NCBI GenBank assembly: GCA_963691705.1
Contig: OY829539.1
Location: 58,316,327 to 58,380,326, forward strand
Direction: 5' to 3'
DNA from: Viola odorata
Taxonomy: Eukaryota; Streptophyta; Magnoliopsida; Malpighiales; Violaceae
DNA: 64,000 bases
Part shown: piece by piece, positions 12,001-23,700 of the stretch
Numbering within the stretch: position 1 is the stretch's first letter
Layout: the number at the start of each line of letters is the position of its first letter
Translations under genes and position numbers: made by a program
The notes under the pieces: generated by a model
Database searches by the model: none
What the model saw: only the letters and a program-made list of their open reading frames with translations
What the model was told of the DNA's origin: nothing

Positions 12001-14055
12001 TAAATTTCATCAACTCATTGAGGAAAATATAAATTTTATTATACAATGTATCTTAGTGGGCTCTAACTTCTAAGATTATAATTGTTAAAATTCTTTTTTG
12101 AAAACATAAATTTTATTATGAAATATATTTTTCTTGAAAAATACAAAATTACTCAATGTTTTATTTCATAACTTTTGGTATTATTATTTACACAGGTAGA
12201 AAAAAGCAGTAACTCTTATTCATCAATTCAGAATACTATTTTCCTATATATTTTTTTTCACTTCTCATAATTCAAAATCTATTTTACATTCTCCCAAAAT
12301 TACAAAATCATAATCTCTTTTTGAAATTAAGATTTTGTATCACTGATTTAGTTTCATAGATTGGGTTATCTTAATTTGCATAGACTAAAAGTAAAAAGTA
12401 AAGATCATACATTTGATAGTACTGTACTTTTGTAGAGTAAGTTTTGTGCAATTGAGCAATGTGTATCGTAAAATAACATGGCAAGAGCGGACCCAAATCT
12501 TTTGTAAAACAGTTTTAGTTTTCTGTTTTCTTTCCTATTTTTTAAAACACAAAATAGAAAATAAATAATCATTTTTTCTAATTTTATAAATTCTTCACTT
12601 AAAAAAATTTATTTTACTAAACACTGATCGATTATCGAAACCGTAAAAAATAATCATAAAATTTGTGTATAAAGCACAATAAAATTACAGTTTTTTTTTA
12701 CGTAAGTTCTACGCGGCTCTGTAATAAAAGTTTCAGGACTAAGTTTTTTATTTTATTTTTATTTTTAATTTGAGTTGTTTGGCTAATGATTTTTTTTTAT
12801 ACATTATTTACCGGTATGTATATATATTAATCATATGGTTAAGTGACACTGATAAATAATAAATATATATTTTTTACGCGCATGACTTTGTGATCAGATA
12901 GTAAAATGTATGTTAATTTAAATAGAGAACATGGTTTGAACCGGGTAATATATACTTGTTTCATTAATTATACTTGCCAACTCAGTCAAGTGTGCCTCTT
13001 CTCCTTGCTAGTGGCGGCCAAAAGGGGCCGGTTCGTCCTCCCCGTGCACCACCTACAGGTCGTTACCATGATCAGCCAACTAGGAGCCCACCTCCTCCCG
13101 GTGCACCACCCGTCGGCCGACCATGACTATAGTCTTGATGCACTTGTGTATTAAGTTTTTCTTTACTTGTTAATATGTTATTAGGTGTGTTTTAAGTTTT
13201 ATCTTTCAAGATTAGTCTTTATATATAAGTTGTGAGCGATTTGTGCTCTTTCCAACTATTTTCTTTTTACACATGGAAGTTAAGTTTCTTTTCGGATTAG
13301 TAAATGTTATGATAATCTATTTTATTTATCTATATTTATAACTATGAAGACATTTTTTATTTATTTCTATTCAAATAGTACATTTTTTTTGTTTATATAT
13401 TAAAAAAATACCCTCTCATAATATTGAAGTTGTAAATTTTAGACTGTACGTTAATATTGTAATTCTTGAAAGTATAGAGATTGAAGTAGAATTTTTTTAA
13501 AAACTATATAAGGTTGCCTGCGCATTTTATCCTAGAATGACGAAACGCTGTCGTAATGAAGATATTGTGCGATGCGGACGAATACAACATTGAGGAGTGG
13601 AGGAATTGGCGGAGACCGTCGTCGACTTAGGGTCTGTTTGGCGTTCCGGTTTGGTGGGAAAAAGTTGTGAGTCAAAGTTGGGAGTCAAAGTTGTGAATTT
13701 TCTTTTCTTTTTAACTTTCTTTTCTTCTTATTATTACAACTAGGTATTCTCTTCACAAAAATATCATTTTTTTCTTATTTCTTTTGTTTTTTTTATAGGT
13801 AAAGGTAGGATTAAGATTCAAACCATGTTGGTTTTTTCTTTTCTTTCCTGTTTTCTTGTCGTGGAAAATTGGCCTTGCCATCTAGCAATAAACGATTAAT
13901 GTACAATTGACTTTTTTCCACAATAAAAAACCTTTATATATGCCATATCCATAATTTTGTATTTAGTATGCTCTAATACTCCTAATTACTTTAACTTTTA
14001 TGGTATAGTATTGTAAATAAGCCAGATTGATAAGGGTATTGAAGTCCTAATAATG
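12001..14055. other. Intergenic spacer, mostly featureless
   Basis: AT-rich. The exception is a GC-rich, proline-coding patch at 12986-13126, listed separately. At 13631 the phrase GGGTCTGTTTGGC resembles a common plant MITE terminus, but no matching inverted end was found. Confidence 0.45.
12986..13126 (+). other. Orphan proline-rich exon-like segment
   Basis: A 47-codon stretch follows a possible splice acceptor (CTCAG ending at 12985). It encodes a Pro/Arg/Gly-rich peptide with two related blocks, RAPPTGRYHDQ and PGAPPVGRP, before TGA. It is GC-rich in an AT-rich setting. The DNA behind the two blocks is also repeated (GTGCACCACC units). After the second block the frame seems shifted by 2 nt relative to the first, since a restored phase would continue into the next codons. 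I found no initiating exon and recognise no family. It may be the tail of a decayed proline-rich or secreted-peptide gene. Confidence 0.25.
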
Positions 14056-14125
14056 GTTAAAAATAGGGATGGCAATTGGGCGGGTATGGAGCGGATAAGC
14101 ACTATCTATACCCGCACCCGCAAAT

Positions 14126-14908
14126 TTGCGGGTAATCCATACCCGCACCCGCATCCGCATCCATATGGAGGAAGCTGAAGGGTATGCAAGTGCAAATGCC
14201 AATGTAACTCCAATGCTTACTAGGTCAAGGGCAAAGGCAAATGGAAGCGTAAATGCAAGTGGATCTGCAACTACGTGTGCAAGTGGATCGGCAAATGACT
14301 ATGCAACTGGGTCGGCAAATGTTGCTGCGACTAGGTCTGCAAATATTGCAGCAACTGGATCTGCAGGGGCTGTTGCTCATGGAGCTGGATCTGCACATGT
14401 AAGTGTTAGTGCAAGTACAACTCCGAGGAATACAAGGGCAAGTGCAAATGCTAGAGCTAGTGGTAGTGGTAGTGGTAGTGGTAGTGGTAGTGGTTGTGGT
14501 AGTGCTAGTGGTAGTGGTAGTGGTAGTGGTAGTGGTAGTGGTTGTGGTAGTGCTAGTGCTAGTGCTAGTGCTACTGCTACTGCTACTGCTACTGCTACTG
14601 CTAATGCAACTGCTAATGCTACTGCTAATGCTCCTGCTACTGCTACTGCAAGTGTGCCTTCCCCTGCAATTCCACTAACCAGACGAAGGACTCCATTGCT
14701 CATCCCGGCCCCAGTGCATGCAGGTAGTCACGCTGCTCAGCCAAGCAAGAATACTAAAAAGAAGATTTGGAGACCAGTAGGACTTTCTGGCAATTTCATC
14801 CCTCCTAGGCTAGCAAATGGAGCAAGTGCACCAGAACCACCACAACATTTGACAAGATCTAAGAGTTTGTCACAAAATCACATCCCTACTAGGAAATGGA
14901 TTCCTTGA
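14126..14908 (+). CDS. Low-complexity ORF with a MULE-transposase-like C-terminus
   Basis: 260 codons. The first dozen or so residues translate element-end repeats and are unlikely to be native. Residues ~30-190 are Ala/Ser/Gly/Thr/Asn repeats driven by hexanucleotide runs (AGTGGT and GCTACT types, 14456-14640). The last ~70 residues are less biased: KKIWRPVGLSGNFIPPRL, then a stop directly after RKWIP. Plant MULE transposases often end in a Pro/Ser/Thr-rich tail closing with (R/K)WIP, as the MULE in this window does (KKPWIP at 35674). I infer a captured 3' exon of a MULE-like gene. Whether it is expressed or spliced to anything upstream is unknown. Confidence 0.45.
   Translation: MRVIHTRTRIRIHMEEAEGYASANANVTPMLTRSRAKANGSVNASGSATTCASGSANDYATGSANVAATRSANIAATGSAGAVAHGAGSAHVSVSASTTPRNTRASANARASGSGSGSGSGSGCGSASGSGSGSGSGSGCGSASASASATATATATATANATANATANAPATATASVPSPAIPLTRRRTPLLIPAPVHAGSHAAQPSKNTKKKIWRPVGLSGNFIPPRLANGASAPEPPQHLTRSKSLSQNHIPTRKWIP
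14456..14645. repeat. Hexanucleotide/trinucleotide microsatellite block
   Basis: Runs of AGTGGT, then AGTGCT, then GCTACT units. It reads through in all three frames on both strands, which creates several long artefactual ORFs. Confidence 0.9.
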
Positions 14909-15721
14909 TCAATATTTTGAACTTGTGTGAAATGCTAATGAATAATCCTTTCGTATTATGGTGTGTTTGAAATATTTGGAAGTACTGTGTGTAATATTAA
15001 TGTTAATCATTATGCAAAGATTGGGAAGGCATTTTGAACTTATGGATGTAATATTTGGATATTAGTTAATGCAGTAATGTTAAATATTAATGTTAATCAT
15101 TATGCATATTTGTTGAAGTAATGTTAATATGAATGTTAATTGTTTTGCATATTTGTTGAAGTAATGTGTAATATTAATGCCAATGGTTTTGAAGTTTGAT
15201 TTGCTTGAAAGAAAAAAGTTCCTATATCTGCACGTCAAGCATTAGACTGCATTTCATTACCAAGCTGCATTGTACTTCTAAACAAAAAACCCCAAAACCA
15301 TTTGTGCATTACATTCCCTAACCAAATCGCATTGCATTACCAAACTGCATCTGTTGAAACAACCAAGATGCATTACAATTGTTTGATGCCATTGTTCCAA
15401 GTGTGAAGTTCATTAAAGCAACAAGAATTGCACTAAGAAGAGAAAGAAGGACACATCACAAATTGGCAGTAGGAAACCACACTTCATTAAAATGACAACA
15501 TGATTAAGCACAAACATAATTAAGCACAAACCTAATTAAACACAAACATAATAAACACAAACCTAATTAAACACAAACACAATAAACGCAAACCTAATTA
15601 AACACAAACACAATAAACACAAACATAAATAAGCCATTGTTCACGGCAGCATTCCAGCCCATCCTGGGCTACACAAAACAAATAGAAATCTAAATTGAAA
15701 TCAATCAAACTTCGCAGACAC

Positions 15722-16362
15722 CTAACCCTCTTCATCATCATTGGACTTCTCCCTCTTCCTCTTCCTCTCAGGCATATCCTTCACATCCCCATGGTAGGCA
15801 TCGCAAACATCGAGCGTCTTTTGCGCCACAGATATCTCCATTTCTGCTATGCTCTGCCATTATTCCAAAAGCGTAATAGCAACCTTGATGCTCCCCAACG
15901 CCTTACCAATATGCTCCAGATAATCCCTCACAGCCTTCGTGGAGAACCAATTTTGCATCTGTGACTGCTCCTGCAAGAAAAAAAGGTGATGGTTCCGCAA
16001 CTTCTTCAGGTCTGCTTCAACGTGACATTTCTTGAACTGACAAATTGTCCCTGCCTCACCAGCATTGTTGATGGCAGTAAGAGACTCCTCAACAAATTGT
16101 TCCTTCAACCCCATGTTAATCATTTTTAGCAAAACAACAGTGGAAGAAATAAAGAAATGCAAAACTAGAGTGGAAGAAATAAAGAAATGCAAGTGAGGTA
16201 GGACGAGGAGTAATACATACCTTTTATAACATGGATTGGTGTCCTTTGGCAATCAACAGACGCCTGGGGAATTGCAGAAGACTCGTTTTCCACTGATAGC
16301 TTTGCCGCCTTTTGGTTTTCCAAAACTGCTAGTACCGATGCGACTATTCCAGGTAATGATAA
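15722..16362 (-). pseudogene. Gene fragment inside the hAT-like element, with a nonsense codon
   Basis: Read on the minus strand, a probable exon at 16362-16221 lies between a TGTAGCAG acceptor and an AAAAG/GTATGTA donor. It encodes LPGIVASVLAVLENQKAA and more. A second exon follows from about 16120 with KEQFVEESLTAINNAG and DLKKLRNHHLFFLQEQSQMQ. The frame is open to TAA at 15860-15862, then continues in the same phase as WQSIAEMEISVAQKTLDVC and closes with a basic/acidic tail ending NDDEEG at 15722. The coiled-coil-like helices and nuclear-type basic patch (ERKRKREK) give no clear function. It may be the 3' part of the GRF gene just upstream or a separate gene. The in-frame TAA suggests it is dead. 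Confidence 0.45.
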
Positions 16363-16574
16363 CTGCTACACAAATCAAACCGTGAAAGACAAACAATAAA
16401 AGCCAAACAATCATCATAAACCATACAAAGCGCGTTAATTAAAGACGAATCTCAAGTGTCCAAAATACAACCCAAACGTCAAACCCTAGATTACAACAAC
16501 TAATTTAACCCCTACAAATTACAAACACATTTAAACCCTACAAATTTCCAAACCCTAGAATTTGGAAACCGGAT

Positions 16575-17036
16575 TCAAATTCTAGAAATTAAAATAACAA
16601 ACAGAACAATTTGGAGAAGAAGGCCGAGACATATGACATTAGACGAATAATGATATCCCTTCGGCGGTGCTTCTGTTTTTCGAGGTGCTTCTGTTATACG
16701 AGGTGTGTCCAAAACAACATCCTTCAATTGCCTGAGCATAACATCGCTTTCTTCCCTCACAGCATCGATAATGTCTTCCTTAATCTGACCCCAATCGTTA
16801 ACTTCTTCACGCGACACAGATCCACATTGCGGATTGCACCAAGCCCAGAACCCACACTCACCATACCCATACTTATAATACAACCTACCTGGGTTAGGCG
16901 TCGATTCCGAAATCTTAATCACAGCTCTTACTCCACACTTGCACATTCTATTCTTGTATTGTAGCTTCGATGCTGCGACTTTTGCTGACCCGCAAGTGCC
17001 GGACGACGAGTATGACGGGTTGTTAGAAGAAGACAT
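16575..17036 (-). CDS. GRF-type zinc-finger protein with a C-terminal membrane helix
   Basis: 153 codons from ATG at 17034-17036. After a Ser-rich N-terminus, residues ~31-72 form a GRF zinc finger: CKCG, then TPNPGRLYY, then ECGFWAWCNPQC. The usual third zinc-ligand position (FYGC in relatives) reads YYKYG, so one ligand may be altered. A helical Glu/Lys/Arg segment follows. The C-terminus is a hydrophobic stretch (ICLGLLLQIVLFVILISRI), a layout typical of many plant GRF-finger proteins of unknown function. It sits inside the 3.6-kb hAT-like element, convergent with the ORF at 14126, and is therefore probably mobile cargo rather than a host gene at its original locus. Confidence 0.65.
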   Translation of the reverse strand: MSSSNNPSYSSSGTCGSAKVAASKLQYKNRMCKCGVRAVIKISESTPNPGRLYYKYGYGECGFWAWCNPQCGSVSREEVNDWGQIKEDIIDAVREESDVMLRQLKDVVLDTPRITEAPRKTEAPPKGYHYSSNVICLGLLLQIVLFVILISRI

Positions 17037-17945
17037 GGAGATGGAGAAACAAATTAGATGGAGATGGAGAAGAAGACTGGTTGCGATATTTTAGGGTTCT
17101 TGCAAAAGTTTTAGGGTTTGTACGAAATTATCCAAATGCAATGCATAAAAATCAATGCAATGCATTATGCCTTTTATAGCAAATATTTAATCAAACATTT
17201 AAAATAAAATATTTTCAGTGGTTGCCGGTTGCAGCAACGGGAAGCAGCAAGTGGAAAGTAACAGACGGTAGGGTTAACTGACGGAATGGACTGGGATCGC
17301 GTTGACCGTTAGTACATGGTACCCGGATTTGAATTTTTGAAGTCCAGGGGAGGTTTCTGTTTAAAAAAATAGTACAGGGGGCCTAATAACTATTACCCCT
17401 TAAAAAATGGTTATATAATGTTTCATTATTAGAAAGCCCTCGCGGGGAAAGAAATTATCAAACTAGCTTCTTTTAGGTTCTACAACAAGTGCCTTATATA
17501 TTATATATTAAATTAATTATATATATTGGAGCGGGTAAGCACTATCCATACCCACACCCATACCCACACTTTGCGAGTGCGGGTATATCTATACCCGCAA
17601 AATACTCACAATATGCGGGTAATATCCACCCACAATTGTGGATATTGGGCGGATATCTATATCCGCGGGCGGAATTGCCATCCCCTAGTTAAAAAGCATA
17701 CTTAATGGAATAGAAGGAGTATGTGGTAAGAAAGTAATGTAATTTTTATAAGATAAAGATGGACTAATTAAGTTTTAGAGTTTGAATTTTTGAGTCGGGT
17801 ATGAAAGGGAGAAAAAAAACATGGATATTTATGAGTCTTCATACGGGTAGGTGAGTTTTTAATTCGAGCACCATATTGTAAGCCAATAGCTTGAGTAACC
17901 AAGTCGTGCCGTTTCCACTTTCCAACGCCAAACTGATGCATGCAT

Positions 17946-19217
17946 TAGGGCTGAACACGGGTCGGGTCGGATCAGTTTTAGGCCTGACCCGCCACCGACC
18001 CGCCTAAAATTTAGCGGGTCGGTTCGGGTCGGTTACAAGTACATATAACCGCGGGTTGGCAGGTGTGGCGGGTCGGATCGGTTATTGACGGGTTGGCGGG
18101 TTGGCGGTTATATTTCTGGGCCTAAAATAATGGGCCGGTCTTAACAAAAAAACTCAACCTTTCTTTCCTCCAACTGGGCTGAGCCCATCAACCAAACCTA
18201 ACAAACCTAAAACAAAAACATCTCATCTTCTTCCTCCAACAAACCCTAAACAGAAACAAAAATATCTAGCCGTCCAAATCAAAATCAAAACCAAATAACA
18301 GATCTAACTTTTATCATACAAAAAACTAGATCTTTTTATCAGATCTATAAACCTCCACATGATAAACTTTTCTTAAATCTAGATCTAACTTTACAAGAAA
18401 AAATCAAATCAAATTAATAACAGAAAAAATCAAATCTAGATCTAACTCATACGAATTAATAACTAGAGAAATAAAATAGCATTCAAATTAACATCAACAC
18501 CAAACCTCAGATCTAGAACAACAAAACCCACAAATTGAACATAAATTTAGTATTAAACATAAATTAACATTAAAACAATAAAAGCCAAAAATTGTTTTCA
18601 GTAGTGTCAAGGAAGTTTACATAGGTAAAATTCGCAAAATTGCTCCGATCCGAAAATCCCTCTATTGCTCCGATCCGAAAATCCCTCTCACCGTGGCGTC
18701 CTCCGGCGCACAGTCCGCCCTCTCTCGACGGAAGCCGCCATCTTCGTCATCAACATCATCATCGTCAAAAAAAAATTAATTAACCAACAGAAGGGATATC
18801 AGTAACAATTCCATGTCCTAGCCGAAGTAGATGATGGTGTGTAGATGGAGGAGGCGGAGAGGGTGAAGAGATCGGGTTTGAGATTCACGGAGAGATGGGT
18901 TTGTGATTGTTTGTTTGGAGAGGGAGAGTGAGGAAGAAGAAAGAAGGAAGAAAAGAGGAGAAGAAAAATAGGCACGGCTAATGAATGAAAAAAATGAGAA
19001 AGAGATGTATATATACTTAGGGTTAGGGTTAGGGTCGGGTCGGGTCGGTTATTTTGCAATATATGTAAAATTGACCCGCGAACCGACCCGCCACTGAATG
19101 AGCGGGTCGGTTATGTATCTGTATATGGGCGGGTTGGCGGTTTTTTAAGTTTTGGCGGGTCGGGTCGGTTCGAGTTGGCGGTTTTGGCGGGTTGGGCGGG
19201 TCATTTGATCAGCCCTA
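17946..19217. mobile_element. 1.27-kb non-autonomous hAT-like element rich in GGGTCGG motifs
   Basis: The left end is TAGGGCTGAACACGGGTCGG and the right end, on the opposite strand, TAGGGCTGATCAAATGACCC. The flanks are a perfect 8-bp duplication GCATGCAT at 17938-17945 and 19218-19225. Both ends carry arrays of GGGTCGG, and the right side also holds telomere-like TTAGGG units (19017-19034). There is no transposase. An 86-codon minus-strand ORF at 18799-19059 has no recognisable features and is probably chance. Confidence 0.88.
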
Positions 19218-19225
19218 GCATGCAT

Positions 19226-20262
19226 GATGCAACCAAAGATAGCCAGAAATATTACACAAATAAATAAATAAATAATACTAACCGATGATATTTGTGCTAT
19301 TTGTTCAAGCACGGTCGACCGGGTTAGAGAGTTTTTTTGTTCGTCAAGTACAATTACAATTTTATCATTTGTAATTGCATAAATTTTGTTTTTTTAGTAT
19401 CTCACAAATTATGACTATATTTTTTTAATATTATATTAGAGCATTTTTCATTAAACATTTTAGAGTCTCGTCTTTAAATTCTACTTTCTTACCTCAATAT
19501 ATAATTGAGATTCTTCTCATTCATAGTTTAAATTTATTCATATAAATAGCAGAAAAAGTTATTGAATTTTTTTCTAATTTTATAAAAGTAGTAGATAAGA
19601 TTGATGGAGAGTCTCACAAAACTTATAAATAATTAGAAAACCTTTTCAAAAAAAATTCAACTTGCTCAAAGTAGAAAGAATATGACCGGCTATATAATAA
19701 TTAATACCATATATATACCTAATCATACATACTTTTATAAGTTTTGTCCAATATATACAATATATAAATGATGTATAGATATATAGCTTGAGTCTAATTA
19801 AAGCTTTTTTTTAAAAGGGTAGCACCCACATTGAAAAGAATAGTATTCTTGATAAATTAAATTGATTATGACTATCATATTATCAAAAGGTTAATAATTA
19901 CATGATAAAATGATCCAAGATTTGGAATATGATGCTATTCTTAACTAAGAGCACGATCACTCCCGGGCCCCGGCCCACAGCCGCCCGGCCGCCACACCCT
20001 CTCCGCCGGAAAAAAAACTAAACGTGATGAAAACATATAAAATAATAATAATAATAAATATTTTCTTTCCACTCCTCCACTACAAAAAGAAGAAAAAAAA
20101 TGAACAACCAATTATATATAGAGTTGAAGGGAAAATTGAGCATAAAATCATCCATATTTGAACGAATTGTCTACGAGAAAGTGAGAGAACACACGGGAAA
20201 ATTGAACAAATAATAATTTTTTAATCCACTTTCAAAACAAACAAAGTGCAGTGTGCTGTCTC
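19226..20262. other. Intergenic spacer and transporter promoter region
   Basis: AT-rich non-coding DNA, including an (AAT)n tract near 20041-20060. The last few hundred bases should contain regulatory sequence of the transporter gene. Confidence 0.5.
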
Positions 20263-20270
20263 TATAAATA
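20263..20270 (+). promoter_or_regulatory. TATA box of the transporter gene
   Basis: TATAAATA lies in the context CTGTCTCTATAAATACC. Downstream, a plausible leader exon ends at ATCGAG/GTAGCA (20406), and a leader intron 20407-20738 ends TTGTGCAG just before the start ATG at 20746. Confidence 0.65.
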
Positions 20271-20745
20271 CCTACCTCAATGCACTGCTGTAGATCGCAG
20301 TCCACTCACAAGTCACAATAGATGGGTAACTGTTCTTCCTAGCTCAACCTTCCTCTGCATGCAACTTCAAAACCATCATTCCCAGGCAGGCTTTTTCCAA
20401 ATCGAGGTAGCATTTCATATAATTAAGTCTTTTAACTTCTTTTTTTAATGTTGTTGTGAGAACTGTTCAGTTCTTTCAAGATTGCTCGTCTGTTCTGTTA
20501 TGTTCATCAGACTAAAGACCTGTTCTGTTCTGATCTTGTTATGTTCTGTTCTGTTCTATTCTGTTGCCACTGTAATACGCTTGTTAGTTAATTTTTTATG
20601 AGCATTAACATATTGGATGTAACAGAATAAGATTTTTTAAAATTTTCTTTTTGGGTTTTGTAGAGTAGGTCCATATTCTCAAATTAATGCAATAATCCAT
20701 CAAATTCTTGTGTTTTTTTACTAATTTTTGTTGTGCAGGGAAACA

Positions 20746-23700
20746 ATGGTGACCAGTAATGATGCTGCTACAGGAAATGGCAATGGAAATAGCCTTAAAA
20801 AGAGAGGATGTGTGTGCAGTAAAGAGGGTTTCTTGCCAGAGGAATCATTTCAGAGCTGGGGAAGTTATGTCAAGGCACTTTCCAACACAAAATCGCGCCT
20901 CAGTGCCCGTAGCGAACATGAGATGAAAAAGACCCTGAATTGGTGGGATCTCATCTGGTTTGGCATAGGTTCTGTTATGGGTGCAGGAATTTTTGTCCTG
21001 ACAGGTGAAGCTGCAAGATATGATGCAGGTCCTGCAGTTACCATTTCCTACTTTATCTCAGGTATATCAGCATTGCTGTCGGTTTTGTGCTATAGCGAAT
21101 TCGCCGTTGAATTACCAGTGGCAGGAGGATCTTTCGCGTATCTACGAGTGGAGCTTGGTGATTTCATAGCCTATATAGCTGCAGGAAACATTCTGTTTGA
21201 GTATGTAGTTGGTGGTGCCGGTGTGGCAAGGTCATGGACTTCCTATTTTGCTACATTGTGCAACCATGATCCTGACACTTTTCGTATTCATGCCACTTTG
21301 CTAGCTGATAATTACAACCATTTAGACCCGATTGCTGTTGGCATCTCGATCTTAGTCTGCTTTATTGCCTGCTGGAGCATGAAGGGCTCGTCGCGGTTCA
21401 ATTCCATTGCCACAATCATACACCTTATTGTTCTGGCTTTCATCCTCATTACTGGCCTTACGAAAGCGAATGTTGGGAATTACACACCCTTTGCTCCTTT
21501 CGGTGTGCGCGGGATCCTGAAAGCTTCAGCAATGTTGTTCTTTGCTTATGTAGGGTTTGATGGGGTTGCAACTCTAGCTGAAGAAATCAAGAATCCAGGT
21601 AGAGATATCCCAATCGGTCTTGTCGGGTCCATGACAGTTATCATAATAGCTTACTGTGTTCTTGCAGCAACACTTAGCCTTATGCTGACCTACACTCAAA
21701 TCGACAAGGACGCGCCATTCACCATGGCATTCCAAACTGTAGGAATGGGTTGGGCTAAGTACATTGTCGCCTTAGGTGCATTAAAGGGAATGACAACAGT
21801 TCTGCTCGTTAACATCATCGGACAGGCTCGATACTTCACTCACATTGCTCGAACCCACATGGCACCACCGATACTCGCCTACATCAATGATTGGAGCGTT
21901 AAATGTCTATTTATCATCGTCTTTTATGTCTATTTTAGGACGATGATATTGTTAATTCTCGGGTTTTTCACTCCTTTATTACAGAGAACGTTGCTGGACA
22001 ACATTTCATTCTTTAAGAGCTAGAAGATTTTGTCTCGCAGACTCCTACTGGAACAAGAAGTCCTGCTGCCACTGATATTATCCTACGCTTCTGTTAGGAT
22101 TTTGGAACAAATATTGTTAATATTAATTAGATTTTATCCCTTCACTATTTCGAATTTTGGAAAAAAACAACTAAGGGATTTTATTTAAATAGGGAGAGTA
22201 GTGCTGCGTAACTACTACTTCATCTTTTACATAGCATATTTCTTTCTTCTTGGCAGAGACAAGAACTCCATTTGCAATAGCTTGAGAACGCTGTTGCTAT
22301 TCCCTTTTCTTTAATTAATTTAATTACTCTTTATGCTTACATCTTATTTCTTTATTTATTTCTTATAATGATAGGCTAAATTCTATCTATTCCTTGTGAG
22401 GATTAATAGTCATGCTTAATTGATTGTGAGATCTAAACGCAATTATTAAATCTATCTTACCTCTTTAATTGTTTTAATTGATTGTCAATTTATGCATACT
22501 TCTTTTGAAACTTGATCAATTACACTAGGATTTGCATGATTACTGGTTCTCTTGATACTTTGGAGTCTACAGTGTAGAAAGTGATACGAAGGCAACCAAC
22601 TGATCGACGGATCAGATTGGAAGACAATTAAGGTCGAGTTTACAGGAGTAGACACTTCTCTCTCCTGAACTCGGGAAGGTCTCTTACGGTGGAATTATTT
22701 GATTATCTTATTAGACCTAATAGAATAACTTCTTTAGGCCATAAGATATATCAAGGATCTTAATAGGTGAGAACCTTTAAGAATCTCGAATAGGTAGAGA
22801 GTAGGAGATCTAGGTGAGAACATGATCTCTATAGCCGCCTGTAAGTTAGTTTTGAAAATACTTGAATCGATGATCAATTAATTAAATACATGAGTTCATC
22901 GGAATCCTCACTGGGAATTTGTCACATCAAATTTCACACACCATATCCATTTATTACTTTATGTTACTTATATTTTGCAATTATTCACAACAACTCAATA
23001 TTGGTATTTACCACCAGTTACTTTCCTAATCATTTATACAGAATATTAATTGCCACCGAATCCCTGAGGACGAACCTTTTACCACTTGCTACTGTTTTAA
23101 AACTACATGTGCATTGGTAGATTGTATTTATTTTATTTTGACGGTTTCGACAACCATCAATCAACGAGAAAACCGGTACTCCAGTCAACGCGTGTTAGAA
23201 AAATGAAAAGCTAAAGAAAATATTATTGATGGGAAAATATTTTACATACACTGACAGACACATCTGATTTCTTCTTGAGATCTTGATTTGAGAGAGAGAG
23301 TGTTGAACCCTGCTAAACACTCTTCTCTACTTACAAACATGATTTCTTGATTTGAGAGAGAGAGTGCTGAACCCCGCTAAACACTCTTCTCTCAAGCATT
23401 CTTCTTTTGGGAGGGAACGTCTGTGGTTCCGACCATCTTTTCTGCAACATGGTGGATGCATATTTATAGGCATTCCACCGACCTACTTTTTCTACACACT
23501 TCTATTTATTACACGTGGCTAAACATTCTAGATTTCTACAGCTGTGCACACCATAAAATGACAAGTGTCAAAATACAACTTTTGTTAATTCTTGATGACG
23601 CTGACGCTGTCGTTTGCTTCCGCTTGATGCTAACGCTGAGATGATGCTGACGTTGAGTTTGCCGCTTGATGCGATTGCATGTTTAACTCCAAGGTTGACT

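Larger units (their letters stand above)
14064..17687. mobile_element. 3.6-kb hAT-like element carrying two convergent gene segments
   Basis: The termini are TAGGGATGGCAATTGGGCGG on the left and, on the opposite strand, TAGGGGATGGCAATTCCGCC on the right. They are flanked by a perfect 8-bp duplication GTTAAAAA at 14056-14063 and 17688-17695, which fits hAT transposition. Both subterminal regions repeat TACCCGCACCCGC/GCGGGTA motifs. No hAT transposase is present, so the element is non-autonomous. Inside are a plus-strand ORF ending like MULE transposases (14126-14908) and minus-strand GRF zinc-finger sequences (15722-17036) that converge on the centre. These look like acquired cargo. Confidence 0.85.

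Noticed and set aside
13631..13690. Complete Harbinger-type MITE starting GGGTCTGTTTGGC
   Set aside because: Only one end is visible. No inverted partner or TA-type duplication was found downstream.
14377..14703. Long Val/Leu/Ala/Pro ORFs on both strands over the hexanucleotide repeat
   Set aside because: They exist only because AGTGGT and GCTACT repeats lack stop codons in every frame. The polyvaline and Leu-Pro translations are not plausible proteins.
18799..19059. 86-codon minus-strand ORF in the hAT-like element
   Set aside because: No domain, composition dominated by simple Leu/Ser/Pro, and it overlaps subterminal repeats.
20407..20738. Coding extension upstream of the transporter ATG
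   Set aside because: The open frame begins at a TTG within the end of a probable leader intron. The acceptor TTGTGCAG just before GGAAACAATGG makes 20746 the better start.
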